Positions 1 to 9,160 are shown, counted from the first letter of the stretch. The stretch: 50,292 nt of DNA from an uncultured Neomegalonema sp. (GCA_937957975.1 CALFFK010000027.1:1-50292), one strand, 5' to 3'. Program-made: numbers and translations. Notes: a model not told the origin generated them from the letters alone.

Positions 1-1
1 T

Positions 2-376
2 GACCCCAAACCCCGCCAAACCGGGAAAGGGCCGCGTGTCCTGTTCCTCGATGAATGGGTACAACGACCGGAAGCGCCGAAAGCGTCTGGCGACGACCCC
101 GTGGATATATCGGTCTTGCGCAGGCGGTTGGAAGCGATGCGGGCGGCACTCACGGACCTTTCTGCACAAGCGCACCGGCTGGCCCGCTGGCAAGGCCGGA
201 ATGCGCGGATGCGGCAGGATGGACGGTGGCGGCGGCTTTATTCCATCCGCTCCGGGCGCCCTCCGGGACACCGGGAAAGGGGCAAGCGCGATGTGGATGA
301 GGCGCTCGCCGCGTGCCATGATCTCGCGTTATATTGCCGGGCCATGGTGGAGGCGGAGCGGGGGGCCGCAGGGTAA
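2..376 (+). CDS. Hypothetical protein, 5' end outside window
   Basis: The frame is open from the first bases of the window to a TAA at 374-376, so this is the C-terminal 124 codons of a longer gene or a complete gene using GTG at 101 (91 residues). The part upstream of the GTG (about residues 1-33 of the visible frame) still reads like protein, with a segment VLFLDEWVQRPEAP, which favours truncation by the window edge. The rest is rich in Arg and Ala, predicted mostly helical, and has no motif I recognise. No membrane segment or signal peptide is visible. Function unknown. Confidence 0.6.
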   Translation, partial: DPKPRQTGKGPRVLFLDEWVQRPEAPKASGDDPVDISVLRRRLEAMRAALTDLSAQAHRLARWQGRNARMRQDGRWRRLYSIRSGRPPGHRERGKRDVDEALAACHDLALYCRAMVEAERGAAG

Positions 377-397
377 GGAGCTTTTGCGGGTTATTTG

Positions 398-409
398 TCC
401 GTATACGGA
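398..409. promoter_or_regulatory. Perfect 12-base palindrome TCCGTATACGGA
   Basis: TCCGTATACGGA reads the same on both strands and lies 22 bases after the stop codon of the first gene. Its size and symmetry fit a dimeric regulator's operator, but no adjacent promoter or regulator gene is obvious, so the role is only a guess. Confidence 0.25.
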
Positions 410-541
410 ATTACATAATCCAGATGCCTTGCCCTAGAGTATTCAACGATCAAGATGGGTCAGAAATTGCGCCAGGAGCCGCGCATTTCCTGACACTCTT
501 TGGCTCAACCTGATCGCCGATTACTCTTATGGATCGACCAA

Positions 542-598
542 GACATTTGAGTCCCGATTTTGAAAAAACAGACGTTTGATGTAAGCCACTCAAATGTC
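542..598. repeat. 11-base perfect inverted repeat, 35-base spacer
   Basis: GACATTTGAGT (542-552) is matched by its exact complement ACTCAAATGTC (588-598). It could form a long-looped hairpin in RNA or be a split regulatory site. There is no T-run on either strand right after it, so it does not look like an intrinsic terminator for pncA. Confidence 0.4.
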
Positions 599-657
599 GA
601 GATAAGTTGATCCACCAAACAAAAAACCAGTGGGTGCGTTTTGTCAGAAACAACCCA

Positions 658-1257
658 TTAGGACGTGATTACCACGCCCGATTCCACCATGTTCGCCATC
701 GCGGCATCCAGCGAGCCATCCAGATCAATGGCGCGGCAGGCAGTGGTTGCCAGTGTGACCTCAAAACCGAGACGGCGGGCATCCAATGCCGACCAACCGA
801 CGCAAAAATCAGTGGCAAGGCCCGCAAGCGTCAGTGACGTAACACCTTTATCGCGCAGGTATCCGGCAAGGCCCGTGACGGTTTCGCGATCATTTTCAAA
901 GAACGCAGAATAACTGTCGAGGGCTGGATCAGTGCCTTTGCGCACGATAAGCGACACCCGATCAAGCGCCAAATCGGGATGGAAAGCCGCACCCTCACTG
1001 CCCTGCACACAATGGATGGGCCACAGGACTTGCGGACCATACGTCATATCAATGGTTGAAAACGGCTCCGCATCATCGTGGTTGGCCGCGAAGGAGGAGT
1101 GATTCGCCGGGTGCCAATCCTGCGTCGCGACGACGAGAGGGAAATCGTCCTGCATTCGATTGATAACCGGAACGACCGCATTGCCTTCATTCACGGCCAG
1201 CAACCCGCCGGGGCAGAAATCGTTCTGGACGTCTATTACAAGGAGCGCGGTGGTCAT
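658..1257 (-). CDS. pncA: Nicotinamidase/pyrazinamidase
   Basis: Isochorismatase-fold hydrolase that deamidates nicotinamide to nicotinate for NAD salvage in the cytoplasm. All family signatures are visible in the 199 residues: the N-terminal LLVIDVQNDFCPGG with catalytic Asp9, the metal-site segment QDWHPANHSSF (Asp47, His49, His53), Lys107 in VRKGTD, and the nucleophile Cys152 in ATDFCVGWSALDA. Length is normal for the family. A purine-rich ribosome site (AAAGGGAT) lies just before the ATG. It is transcribed alone or after gloA, which lies 56 bases upstream on the same strand. Confidence 0.95.
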   Translation of the reverse strand: MTTALLVIDVQNDFCPGGLLAVNEGNAVVPVINRMQDDFPLVVATQDWHPANHSSFAANHDDAEPFSTIDMTYGPQVLWPIHCVQGSEGAAFHPDLALDRVSLIVRKGTDPALDSYSAFFENDRETVTGLAGYLRDKGVTSLTLAGLATDFCVGWSALDARRLGFEVTLATTACRAIDLDGSLDAAMANMVESGVVITS

Positions 1258-1313
1258 GGGTTATCCCTTTGTCACGTCATTGCCACGAACGCGGGCGTGA
1301 TAATTTCTGTGCA

Positions 1314-1745
1314 TTACCACGACCCTGTATTCTCCATACTGGCCCACGGCTCCTGTTTCGGCAGGGCATCGCCATGCTGCAATAACTCGATAGAGATGCC
1401 ATCAGGGGATTTGACAAAAGCCATATAACCATCACGTGGAGGGCGATTGATCGTAACGCCCGCATCCATAAGGCGTTGGCAAGTCTCGTAAATATTATCC
1501 ACGCGATAAGCCAAATGGCCAAAATTACGGCCCCCCGTGTATTTTTCGTCGCCTTCCCAATTATAAGTCAACTCGATCTCATTGCCCGGCCCACCGCCCG
1601 GTTCGGACAGGAAAATAAGTGTGGCCTTAGCGCCGTCGAGATCCTTGCGGCGTGTCTCTTCCAATCCCAGCAAGGTGCAGTAGAATTTTTTTGATGCCTC
1701 TATATCGCTGACACGAACCATGGTGTGCAGGTATTGGATTGCCAT
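1314..1745 (-). CDS. gloA: Lactoylglutathione lyase (glyoxalase I)
   Basis: Converts the methylglyoxal-glutathione hemithioacetal to S-lactoylglutathione, a cytoplasmic detoxification step. The 143-residue protein is a single VOC-type unit pair with the four metal ligands in the expected contexts: His7 in YLHTMVRV, Glu in NEIELTYN, His in FGHLAYRVD and Glu in GISIELLQ. The compact length is like the short Ni-dependent bacterial enzymes. I chose the ATG at 1745 because AGGGGAAG precedes it at good spacing and because the family starts here; a frame extension to 1796 is open but not family-like. pncA follows on the same strand. Confidence 0.93.
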   Translation of the reverse strand: MAIQYLHTMVRVSDIEASKKFYCTLLGLEETRRKDLDGAKATLIFLSEPGGGPGNEIELTYNWEGDEKYTGGRNFGHLAYRVDNIYETCQRLMDAGVTINRPPRDGYMAFVKSPDGISIELLQHGDALPKQEPWASMENTGSW

Positions 1746-1895
1746 GCGGATCTTCCCCTGAATGTCTGTTTCAGACGAAGGTAACGACCTACTCACGCAA
1801 GTAAACAGTTTGCAGCAACCGCGTTGACGAAATCGAAACCGCGTTTCGCAACACTGTGCCCAAGATTTCCGTCACGAATGAGAGGCACACCCGGC

Positions 1896-2948
1896 ATGAC
1901 AACGCAATCCGTATCCATGGCGGCCCCCGAAGGGGGATGGCTGCGCGGCCCAAAATTCGATGCGTTCTTCATTCTCGGCACTCTCACCATCGCCGTGCTT
2001 TCGGGCATCATAGTGATGATGGACCCCTATCTCTTTCCTATCGTATTGATGCTCGATCTGTGGTTTCTCGGCTATCATCACGTCATCTCAACCTATACCC
2101 GCCTGTGCTTTGACAAGCAGAGCTTTCAGGAAAACAAGTTCCTGATCGTCTATCTGCCTTTCATTGTTCTCGCGGCGGTTGCCGGACTTGCGCACGGGTT
2201 TGGCGCATGGATTCTCACGACGATCTATCTTTATTGGCAATGGTTCCACTATACGCGCCAAAGCTGGGGCGTTGGGCAAGTGTATCGCCGCAAGGAAAAC
2301 GGGCTGGTTACAGAAGATGAGCGTTTCCTCAAGGCCGTGTTCTATCTTCTGCCGCTTTGGGGTATTCTCTACCGCTCATGGCAAAACCCGGAAACATTCC
2401 TGACCCTGCCAGTCTGGACCTTCCCCGTTCCCCGCATACTGGTAGATGTGGTCGGAGCGGTAACGGTATTGGTCCTGATCCTCTGGGCCATCGGGCGGGT
2501 ACGGATGCACCGGGCCAATGCCCTGCCCATGGCGCATACGATCTATACAATCTCACATCTCGCGGTGTTCGGCATCGGCTATCTGCTGATCGAAAACATC
2601 ACTATCGGCTGGCTGGTCATCAATATCTGGCATAATGCGCAATACGTCCTGTTCGTCTGGATTTTTAACACCAAGCGGTTCGAGAAAGGGGAGCAGGAAG
2701 AGGCGAAGTTCCTGTCAAAACTGTCCCAGGCGAAAAACTGGCCGTATTATTTCGGCTTTTGCGTCATACTTACTATGGTTCTTTACAGCGGTGTGAATGC
2801 TGCTGAAGGGTGGTTCGCTGCCGTGGGCCTCGCCCCCCTCATCATCGTGTATCAGACGATCAACTTCCACCACTACATCGTCGATTCGATGATCTGGAAG
2901 GTGCGTAAGCCAAAGATACAAAAAACCCTCGGACTGGACGACCACTGA
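1896..2948 (+). CDS. Polytopic membrane protein with paired histidines
   Basis: A 350-residue protein with about eight to ten hydrophobic segments and no motif I can assign to a named family. Its striking feature is histidines placed at helix ends: His61-His62 (GYHHVIST), His118 (WFHYTRQSWG), His221 (SHLAVF), His246 (WHNAQY) and His325-His326 (NFHHYIVD). This recalls membrane di-metal oxygenases such as desaturases or Brp/Blh carotene dioxygenases, but the classical boxes of neither are present, so this is inference only. Start chosen at 1896, where GAGAGG lies about ten bases upstream; in-frame ATGs at 1824 and 1878 are alternatives. It is divergent from gloA. Confidence 0.8.
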   Translation: MTTQSVSMAAPEGGWLRGPKFDAFFILGTLTIAVLSGIIVMMDPYLFPIVLMLDLWFLGYHHVISTYTRLCFDKQSFQENKFLIVYLPFIVLAAVAGLAHGFGAWILTTIYLYWQWFHYTRQSWGVGQVYRRKENGLVTEDERFLKAVFYLLPLWGILYRSWQNPETFLTLPVWTFPVPRILVDVVGAVTVLVLILWAIGRVRMHRANALPMAHTIYTISHLAVFGIGYLLIENITIGWLVINIWHNAQYVLFVWIFNTKRFEKGEQEEAKFLSKLSQAKNWPYYFGFCVILTMVLYSGVNAAEGWFAAVGLAPLIIVYQTINFHHYIVDSMIWKVRKPKIQKTLGLDDH

Positions 2949-2949
2949 G

Positions 2950-2966
2950 GCCCGATAAAATTGGGC
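2950..2966 (+). terminator. Short hairpin after the membrane protein gene
   Basis: GCCCGAT and ATTGGGC pair (one G-U) around a three-base loop, two bases after the stop codon. The following ATCCCTTCTGTTTTC is only moderately T-rich, so termination would be weak. Confidence 0.35.
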
Positions 2967-3044
2967 ATCCCTTCTGTTTTCATCCTTCGCGGGGTCGTCA
3001 TGCGGCCCTGCGTCGAGTGATGACAAACACGGATAATCGAACCT

Positions 3045-4226
3045 ATGACCGTCGCAGTACATGGCACGTCTTCGTATCTGGGCTTCCATCGAAAACCAGG
3101 GGCGATTCCCGAACTTGATGGATTGCGGGCCATTGCAGTGCTGTTGGTACTGGCGCGGCATATATTTCGCCCTGTTCAGGAGCGCACACCGGATCTTCTG
3201 GTCGCCTTTGGGTACGACTTTGCAACGCCTTTTGTGAATGGCTGGGTCGGGGTAGATCTGTTTTTCGTGTTGAGTGGTTTTCTGATCTCCCGGCATCTTC
3301 TATCGCGGGAGCGGCAAGGGCGGTCTGTGAGGATCGGACAATATCTAGGCGCGCGGGCGTTGCGTATTCTGCCCGCCTATTTCGCTGTGCTTGGCCTCGT
3401 ATTGATAGGCGCATTCCCATTCTACGCGCCGGACGTCAGCACACACAGTATTCTCGTACATCTGGCAATCATGCAGGACTATCTCGGCTCGGACATCGTG
3501 GTGGCGTTCTGGTCACTGGGCGTGGAGGAGAAGTTCTATTTATGCGCACCGTTTATCGTGCTGGCAGCGGCCCGATTGAAGGGTATAGCCCGGTACGGCT
3601 TGCTCGTCTCGCTTGTCTTTCTACCCACAATCCTGCGCATGGCGACCTATACCGGGGGCGGCGATGCAAGCTCGTATCAGGCATTTTTCGAAAATTACCG
3701 CAGCCCTTTTCATCTGACCTTTGACGGCCTTGCCATTGGCACGCTTGTCGCCTTTCTTCAGGCTGACGGCGTAATCCGCAACCTGCGGCCCCTTATGCGC
3801 CGGGCGATTCTCGCCATCGCGCTTACCACGCTCGCAGTTCTGATGTTACGCACCCCCATGATGGCGCAGATTGATGTTTTTGATGCGACGGTACAGCCTT
3901 TGCTGATTGCCCTTGCCTTTGGCGGCATTCTCATCAGCGTGCTGGATCGGGAGGTGGAACCCGGCTGGCTTGGCGCACGCCCCCTGTTCGTCATCGCGAT
4001 CCTCAGCTACACATTATACTTGGTACACATGCCGTTGATCCCGTTAGCCACGGTTTTGAGCATTGCCTATGGTGGCGCATTACAGCCGTTAATCTTTGGC
4101 ACTACGGTACTGGCGCTCAGTTTTGTGGCATCATTGATCATCCATTTCGGGGTGGAAAAGCCGTTCCTGATTTTGAAAGAAGTACGCTCGCAGCACCCAA
4201 GTGACTCCGCGACGGCGGTGCGATAG
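3045..4226 (+). CDS. Acyltransferase family 3 (OafA/YrhL type)
   Basis: Inner-membrane O-acyltransferase of the kind that acetylates surface polysaccharides or peptidoglycan. The 393 residues open with the family signature IPELDGLRAIAVLLVLARH (about residues 21-40), followed by GWVGVDLFFVLSGFLIS and then roughly ten membrane helices; FWSLGVEEKFYL is the conserved internal motif. There is no C-terminal SGNH domain, so it is the membrane-only form. The acceptor cannot be told from the sequence, and no polysaccharide cluster surrounds it. thyX starts 32 bases downstream, possibly co-transcribed. Confidence 0.92.
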   Translation: MTVAVHGTSSYLGFHRKPGAIPELDGLRAIAVLLVLARHIFRPVQERTPDLLVAFGYDFATPFVNGWVGVDLFFVLSGFLISRHLLSRERQGRSVRIGQYLGARALRILPAYFAVLGLVLIGAFPFYAPDVSTHSILVHLAIMQDYLGSDIVVAFWSLGVEEKFYLCAPFIVLAAARLKGIARYGLLVSLVFLPTILRMATYTGGGDASSYQAFFENYRSPFHLTFDGLAIGTLVAFLQADGVIRNLRPLMRRAILAIALTTLAVLMLRTPMMAQIDVFDATVQPLLIALAFGGILISVLDREVEPGWLGARPLFVIAILSYTLYLVHMPLIPLATVLSIAYGGALQPLIFGTTVLALSFVASLIIHFGVEKPFLILKEVRSQHPSDSATAVR

Positions 4227-4258
4227 GAAGTCCAGGTAACGATCCCGGATAAGACACC

Positions 4259-5167
4259 ATGAGCCTGACGCCTGAACAAGCCGCCGAAATCGCCGCCCAG
4301 CGGGATGCGAGGGCCGAAACCCGCCGTGCAGTAGCGCCGGGGTTGGAAGCGCGGCTCTACGAAGTGATTCCCGTTCTCGACCACGGCTTCGTGCGCGCCA
4401 TTGATTATATGGGCGACGATGAAGCCATCGTGCAGGCGGCGCGTGTCTCCTATGGACGGGGGACGAAAGCAGCACGCGATGACGAGGGATTAATCCGCTA
4501 TCTCATGCGTCACTGGCATTCGACACCTTTCGAGATGTGCGAAATCAAGCTGCATGTGAAATTACCCATCTTCATTGCGCGCCAGTGGATCAGGCACCGT
4601 ACCGCCAATGTGAACGAGTATTCAGGGCGCTATTCGATCCTCGACAAGGAATACTACATCCCCGCCGCCGAACACCTCGCCGCCCAGTCCAACACAAACC
4701 GGCAAGGGCGTGGAGACGTGTTATCAGGTGATGAAGCTCAGAATGTTCTCGATCTGCTGCGCAACGATGCAGAGCGGACCTATTCCAATTACGAGGAAAT
4801 GTTGTCGGAGGACGGCAAGGCGGGCCTTTCGCGAGAGCTGGCACGCATGAATCTGACGCTCAACACCTATACGCAATGGTATTGGAAGACCGATCTGCAC
4901 AACCTCTTTCACTTTTTGCGCCTGCGCGCAGATAGCCACGCCCAATATGAAATCCGGGTCTATGCCGATGCGATCTGTGATCTGACGAAAGCCTGGGTCC
5001 CGATGGCTTATGGCGCGTTCGAGGATTATCGATTGGGCGCTGTCACGCTCTCTGGCCCCGCACTCGATGCTGTTCGACGGATGATCGCCGGAGAGACTGT
5101 GACACAGGAAACAAGTGGATTGTCGGCGGGCGAATGGCGAGAAGTCATGGCGCAGGTGGTTCCATAA
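4259..5167 (+). CDS. thyX: Flavin-dependent thymidylate synthase
   Basis: Makes dTMP from dUMP using methylene-tetrahydrofolate and a reduced flavin. The diagnostic ThyX motif RHRx7S is present as [11 protein letters not shown] near residue 112, followed by GRYS. The C-terminal half has the expected [18 protein letters not shown] segment, and the length of 302 residues is typical of the alphaproteobacterial form. No thyA is seen in the window. The ATG at 4259 is preceded by a GGAT-type ribosome site. Confidence 0.96.
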   Translation: MSLTPEQAAEIAAQRDARAETRRAVAPGLEARLYEVIPVLDHGFVRAIDYMGDDEAIVQAARVSYGRGTKAARDDEGLIRYLMRHWHSTPFEMCEIKLHVKLPIFIARQWIRHRTANVNEYSGRYSILDKEYYIPAAEHLAAQSNTNRQGRGDVLSGDEAQNVLDLLRNDAERTYSNYEEMLSEDGKAGLSRELARMNLTLNTYTQWYWKTDLHNLFHFLRLRADSHAQYEIRVYADAICDLTKAWVPMAYGAFEDYRLGAVTLSGPALDAVRRMIAGETVTQETSGLSAGEWREVMAQVVP

Positions 5168-5294
5168 ACCGTCCCCCCATCCCGATAATCGACTCCCTCG
5201 CAAGAAGAACCCGTGCATGTGATGCGAATCATCTTATTCTCCATGTTATAGACGCCAAAAGACAGAGGCGTGAAACACGGCAGGGGGCTGGTTG

Positions 5295-7589
5295 ATGTCG
5301 GATGACAGATTGCGCGAGGATGCGCTCAATTTTCACGAATTTCCCGTGCCGGGCAAGCTGGCGATTTCTCCGACAAAACCGCTGAATACACAACGCGATC
5401 TGTCCTTGGCATATTCGCCGGGGGTAGCAGAGGCCTGTACCGAAATTGCCCGCGATCCAGCGAATGCAGCGCGCTTTACAGCACGCGCCAACATGGTTGC
5501 TGTCATCTCTAACGGTACAGCGGTATTGGGCCTAGGGAATATTGGCGCGCTTGCATCAAAACCGGTGATGGAAGGCAAAGCTGTCCTTTTCAAAAAATTC
5601 GCGGGCATTGATGCTTTCGATATTGAAGTCGATGAAAACGACCCAGAAAAACTTGCCGCCATTGTGCGGGCGCTGGAGCCGACCTTTGGGGCAATAAATC
5701 TGGAAGACATCAAGGCACCGGAATGCTTCACCGTGGAAGCAGAATGCCGAAAACATATGAAAATCCCGGTTTTCCATGACGATCAACATGGAACTGCCAT
5801 CGTCGTGGCCGCCGCGATTCTTAATGCCGTCAGCCTCGTTGATAAGGATATATCCACACTGAAGCTTGTTTCGACAGGTGGTGGGGCGGCGGGAATTGCC
5901 TGTCTCAACCTGTTGTTGTCGCTGGGTTTAAAACGCGAAAATGTGTGGCTGTGCGACATTGATGGTCTGGTCTGGAAGGGTCGTGACGCTGACCCGCAAA
6001 AGGCTGCGTTTGCACAGGATAGCGAGCATCGGCTATTGGAGGATGTGATTGATGACGCAGACATCTTTCTTGGTCTTTCTGCCCCCGGCTTGCTGAAGCA
6101 AGAACTTCTGTTGCGTATGGCCGAAGACCCCATCATTCTTGCGCTTGCAAATCCGAACCCTGAGATTGATCCGGCCCTTGCCAGAGAGACACGCCCGGAT
6201 GCGATCATCGCAACGGGGCGGTCGGATTATCCCAATCAGGTCAATAACGTCCTGTGTTTTCCTTTTATCTTCCGGGGCGCGCTGGATGTTGGCGCAACGA
6301 CCATCAATGAGGAAATGAAGATGGCCGCTGCAAAGGCCATTGCCGATCTTGCGCGGAAATCGTCAGTGGCGGAAGTCGCCAATACCTATCGTGACGAACG
6401 CTTGATCTTTGGACGTGATTATCTGATTCCGAAACCGTTCGATCCGCGTCTGCTGGTTCGGGTGGCATCGGCAGTGGCACGCGCAGCAATGGATTCCGGC
6501 GTTGCCGAGCGACCCATTGAGGATTTCATCGCTTACGAAGCGAAATTGACCCGCTTTGTCTATCGCTCCGGCATGTTGATGAAGCCGCTGTTCGAAAAAA
6601 CGAAAGAGAACTGTCGGCAGATTGTTTATGCCGAGGGCGAGGATGAACGCGTTCTGCGCGCAATTCGCACGATCCTTGATGAAGGGTACGCAGAGCCAAT
6701 TCTCATTGGGCGGCCTTCCGTGCTTGCATTGCGCTGTGAGCGGGCCGGGATAGACCTTAATCCGGGCAAGGATTTTGAGGTTGTAAACCCGGAAGATGAC
6801 GAACGGTATGGTGAATACTGGCGTACTTACCACGCCTTGAATGCAAGACGCGGGTGCAGCATCGACGCGGCCCGCGCAATCATGCGGACAAACACCACCG
6901 CAATCGCCGCCGTTATGGTTCAACGGGGCGAAGCGGATTCAATGATTTGTGGTCTCGCCGGGGATTATGACTGGCATGTGCGATATATCGACAATGCCCT
7001 TCGAAACGAGACTACCGGCTCGGTCTATGCAGCTCTTGGAGTCATCATTCTCAAGGCAGGACCAATTTTTATCGCTGACCCTTACGTCAATTATGATCCA
7101 AGTGCGGATGAGTTGGCAGATATTGTGGAAATGGCCGCTGCTGAAATTCGCCATTTTGACATCACTCCTGTCGTCGGCCTCATCAGCCATTCGAATTTTG
7201 GAAGCGCGAACAGCCCCAGCGCGCAAAAGATGCAAAATGTCCTGCGTATTTTGCGTGATCGAAACGTGGATTTTGAAGTAGAGGGGGAAATGCGGGCCTC
7301 AACAGCACTTAACGGTACCTTGCGCGAACAGTTTATACCCGATGCAAGATACAAAGGGGCCGCAAATCTGTTGGTTTTTCCTTCGCTCGATTCCGCCAAT
7401 GCCGCGATGAACGTATTGAAAAGCCTTGCAGATGGCCAACCTCTTGGACCGCTATTACTCGGTGCCGCAGGTCGGGCGCAGATCGTAACACCCTCGGCTA
7501 CTTCACGCGGCCTCTTGAATATTACGGCAGTCGCGGGCACATGGGATCAGGTAGCGAGACCCGATGCGGATGTACCCCATCTTTTGTAG
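5295..7589 (+). CDS. maeB: NADP-dependent malic enzyme with phosphotransacetylase-like domain
   Basis: Decarboxylates malate to pyruvate, producing NADPH; used in gluconeogenic growth and lipid or PHA synthesis. The 764-residue protein has the three-part MaeB layout: N-terminal malic domain (LAYSPGVAEACTEIA; NGTAVLGLGNIGA; the PVFHDDQHGTAIV segment near residue 160), a Rossmann NAD(P) domain (STGGGAAGIACLNLL), and from about residue 430 a phosphotransacetylase-like regulatory domain. In other bacteria this last domain is not a working transacetylase but responds to acetyl-CoA. A TTG three bases upstream is in frame, but the ATG at 5295 has AGGGGG at good spacing. Confidence 0.95.
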   Translation: MSDDRLREDALNFHEFPVPGKLAISPTKPLNTQRDLSLAYSPGVAEACTEIARDPANAARFTARANMVAVISNGTAVLGLGNIGALASKPVMEGKAVLFKKFAGIDAFDIEVDENDPEKLAAIVRALEPTFGAINLEDIKAPECFTVEAECRKHMKIPVFHDDQHGTAIVVAAAILNAVSLVDKDISTLKLVSTGGGAAGIACLNLLLSLGLKRENVWLCDIDGLVWKGRDADPQKAAFAQDSEHRLLEDVIDDADIFLGLSAPGLLKQELLLRMAEDPIILALANPNPEIDPALARETRPDAIIATGRSDYPNQVNNVLCFPFIFRGALDVGATTINEEMKMAAAKAIADLARKSSVAEVANTYRDERLIFGRDYLIPKPFDPRLLVRVASAVARAAMDSGVAERPIEDFIAYEAKLTRFVYRSGMLMKPLFEKTKENCRQIVYAEGEDERVLRAIRTILDEGYAEPILIGRPSVLALRCERAGIDLNPGKDFEVVNPEDDERYGEYWRTYHALNARRGCSIDAARAIMRTNTTAIAAVMVQRGEADSMICGLAGDYDWHVRYIDNALRNETTGSVYAALGVIILKAGPIFIADPYVNYDPSADELADIVEMAAAEIRHFDITPVVGLISHSNFGSANSPSAQKMQNVLRILRDRNVDFEVEGEMRASTALNGTLREQFIPDARYKGAANLLVFPSLDSANAAMNVLKSLADGQPLGPLLLGAAGRAQIVTPSATSRGLLNITAVAGTWDQVARPDADVPHLL

Positions 7590-7628
7590 CGTGCTTCGCC
7601 CAGGACGACGATAAGACAGGATAAAACG

Positions 7629-8489
7629 ATGAATATGCTCGACATTTTGCGCGAAGCGCAGGGCGGTAATGGTATCGACAATCTCGCAAGCCAATTCGGC
7701 CTTGGTCGGGACGAGACCGAAAAGGTGCTGCAACAGGTGCTGCCCGCCATGTCTGCCGGTTTCAAGCAACGGACGCAGAACCCCGATGGCCTGGAATCCA
7801 TGCTACGAAAAATTCAGGGCACTGATTACGAAGATGTCTATGAAGACCCCACGACACTCCAGCAGGATGCGACGAAAGCACGGGGCGATCAGGTGCTTGC
7901 AGAAGTGTTTGGATCAAAGGATGTAAGCCGGGCCGTCGCACAAAAAGCAGAGTTTGCATCCGGGATCGGCGGGACGGTCATAAAGGCGATGCTACCGATG
8001 ATCGCGTCGATGGTGCTTGGTGGGATGCAGAAAAAAACATCCGCCGATTCCGGGATGGGCGGCATCCTTGGATCGTTGATTCAGGGAATGGCCGGTGGAG
8101 GTGGACGGCGCTCCGGCGGCGGGCTTGATGATCTGCTCGGCGCGGTCCTTGGTGGGGGCGCCCAACAGCAACAACGACGGGGCGGCGGTGGCCTCGGTGG
8201 TATTCTTGGCGGGATGCTTGGTGGCGGTCGTCAACAACAGCAACCGCGCAGTGGCGGCGGTGGGCTTGGCGGTATCCTTGGGGGGATGCTCGGTGGCAAC
8301 CGCCAGACCCGGCAACAGCCACAATCCGGGGGTCTCGATGGCTTGCTCGGCGGCATCCTTGGCAACAATCCCCGCCAACGCCAGAGCACCGGCGACCGCA
8401 ACCTCGACAACGTGATCGGCATGTTCGATGCCGATGGCGATGGCAGTGTCGATATGGACGTACTGCGTCAACTTTCCCGGCGTCGTTAA
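7629..8489 (+). CDS. DUF937 family protein with Gly/Gln repeats and EF-hand-like end
   Basis: Function unknown. Residues 1-135 are a soluble helical DUF937-like domain. Residues 163-253 consist of four tandem copies of a 20-25 residue unit, with core GGGGLGGILGGMLGG followed by a Gln/Arg-rich tail (RQQQQPRS, RQTRQQPQS); a weaker copy lies at 142-162. The C-terminal DADGDGSVDMD at 267-277 looks like a calcium-binding EF-hand or dockerin-type loop, although position 12 of the loop is Val rather than Glu or Asp. No signal peptide is seen. AGGAT precedes the ATG. The stop codon overlaps the end of the convergent SRAP gene by four bases (8486-8489). Confidence 0.8.
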   Translation: MNMLDILREAQGGNGIDNLASQFGLGRDETEKVLQQVLPAMSAGFKQRTQNPDGLESMLRKIQGTDYEDVYEDPTTLQQDATKARGDQVLAEVFGSKDVSRAVAQKAEFASGIGGTVIKAMLPMIASMVLGGMQKKTSADSGMGGILGSLIQGMAGGGGRRSGGGLDDLLGAVLGGGAQQQQRRGGGGLGGILGGMLGGGRQQQQPRSGGGGLGGILGGMLGGNRQTRQQPQSGGLDGLLGGILGNNPRQRQSTGDRNLDNVIGMFDADGDGSVDMDVLRQLSRRR

Positions 8490-9160
8490 ACTGCCGTTAT
8501 CAATGACGATGAATCGGTGCGCGCGCTGTTTACCGCGCGCCCGACTTCCCGCATTTCAAAAAAATCTTCCGGGGCGGCGTGCATCAGGCGCGCGGCCCCT
8601 TTTCCTTCTTCGCCCAGCCACAGACCCCGGCTTTCGGGTTGGATAACCACTGGCAAACGATGATGGATCGGGCGCATCGCGTCATTCGCCTCACACGTGA
8701 CGATGGCGCATGTATCGACTGGATCATGGCCCGTCGCGACCCACCGTTGCCAAATGCCCGCGAAGGCAAAAACAGACTGCTCAGGAGCCTGGAAGTAAAA
8801 GGGGGTTCTGGGTTTCGGATCGCTCGACCGCCATTCGTAAAATCCACTGGCCGGAATCAGACACCGCCGCTCGCGACAGGCCAAACGGAAAGCGGGTTTC
8901 CCTGCGATGGTTTCTGACCGGGCATTGATGAGCAATGGGCCATCAGTCGGAGACTTGTACCAATGGGGCAAAAAACCCCAGCGCATCGGAACAGTTTCAC
9001 GACCCGCCTCACCCAACCGGATCGTAAGAACACTCTGGGTTGGACAAATATTATAGCGGGGGCGCGTGAGGATTGGATGGTCATCAATATTGGGGGCTGT
9101 GGCCTCAAAAATCCCGGCAACAGCAGAAACACTGGCGTCCAGAACAAAGCGCCCACACAT
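8486..9160 (-). CDS. SOS response-associated peptidase (SRAP/HMCES/YedK family)
   Basis: Family members form a covalent thiazolidine link through Cys2 to abasic sites in single-stranded DNA, shielding them. The 224-residue protein begins MCGRF, giving the required Cys2 after methionine removal, and shows the family's NARSET (active-site Asn), PASGFYEW (active-site Glu) and HHRLPVV (active-site His) motifs, plus MRWGFLPHW. Length is normal. It is adjacent to a metallo-beta-lactamase-fold gene on the same strand, whose start lies about 870 bases upstream. No LexA box was recognised in the neighbourhood. Confidence 0.93.
   Translation of the reverse strand: MCGRFVLDASVSAVAGIFEATAPNIDDHPILTRPRYNICPTQSVLTIRLGEAGRETVPMRWGFLPHWYKSPTDGPLLINARSETIAGKPAFRLACRERRCLIPASGFYEWRSSDPKPRTPFYFQAPEQSVFAFAGIWQRWVATGHDPVDTCAIVTCEANDAMRPIHHRLPVVIQPESRGLWLGEEGKGAARLMHAAPEDFFEMREVGRAVNSARTDSSSLITAV

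Larger units (their letters stand above)
377..657. other. Intergenic region with two inverted repeats
   Basis: About 280 bases separate the first gene from the end of pncA. No convincing gene is visible. It holds a 12-base perfect palindrome (398-409) and an 11-base inverted repeat with a 35-base spacer (542-598). The DNA is more AT-rich than the flanking genes. Confidence 0.6.

Noticed and set aside
450-653. 67-codon minus-strand frame downstream of pncA
   Set aside because: No ribosome site, composition is not protein-like, and it spans the inverted repeat.
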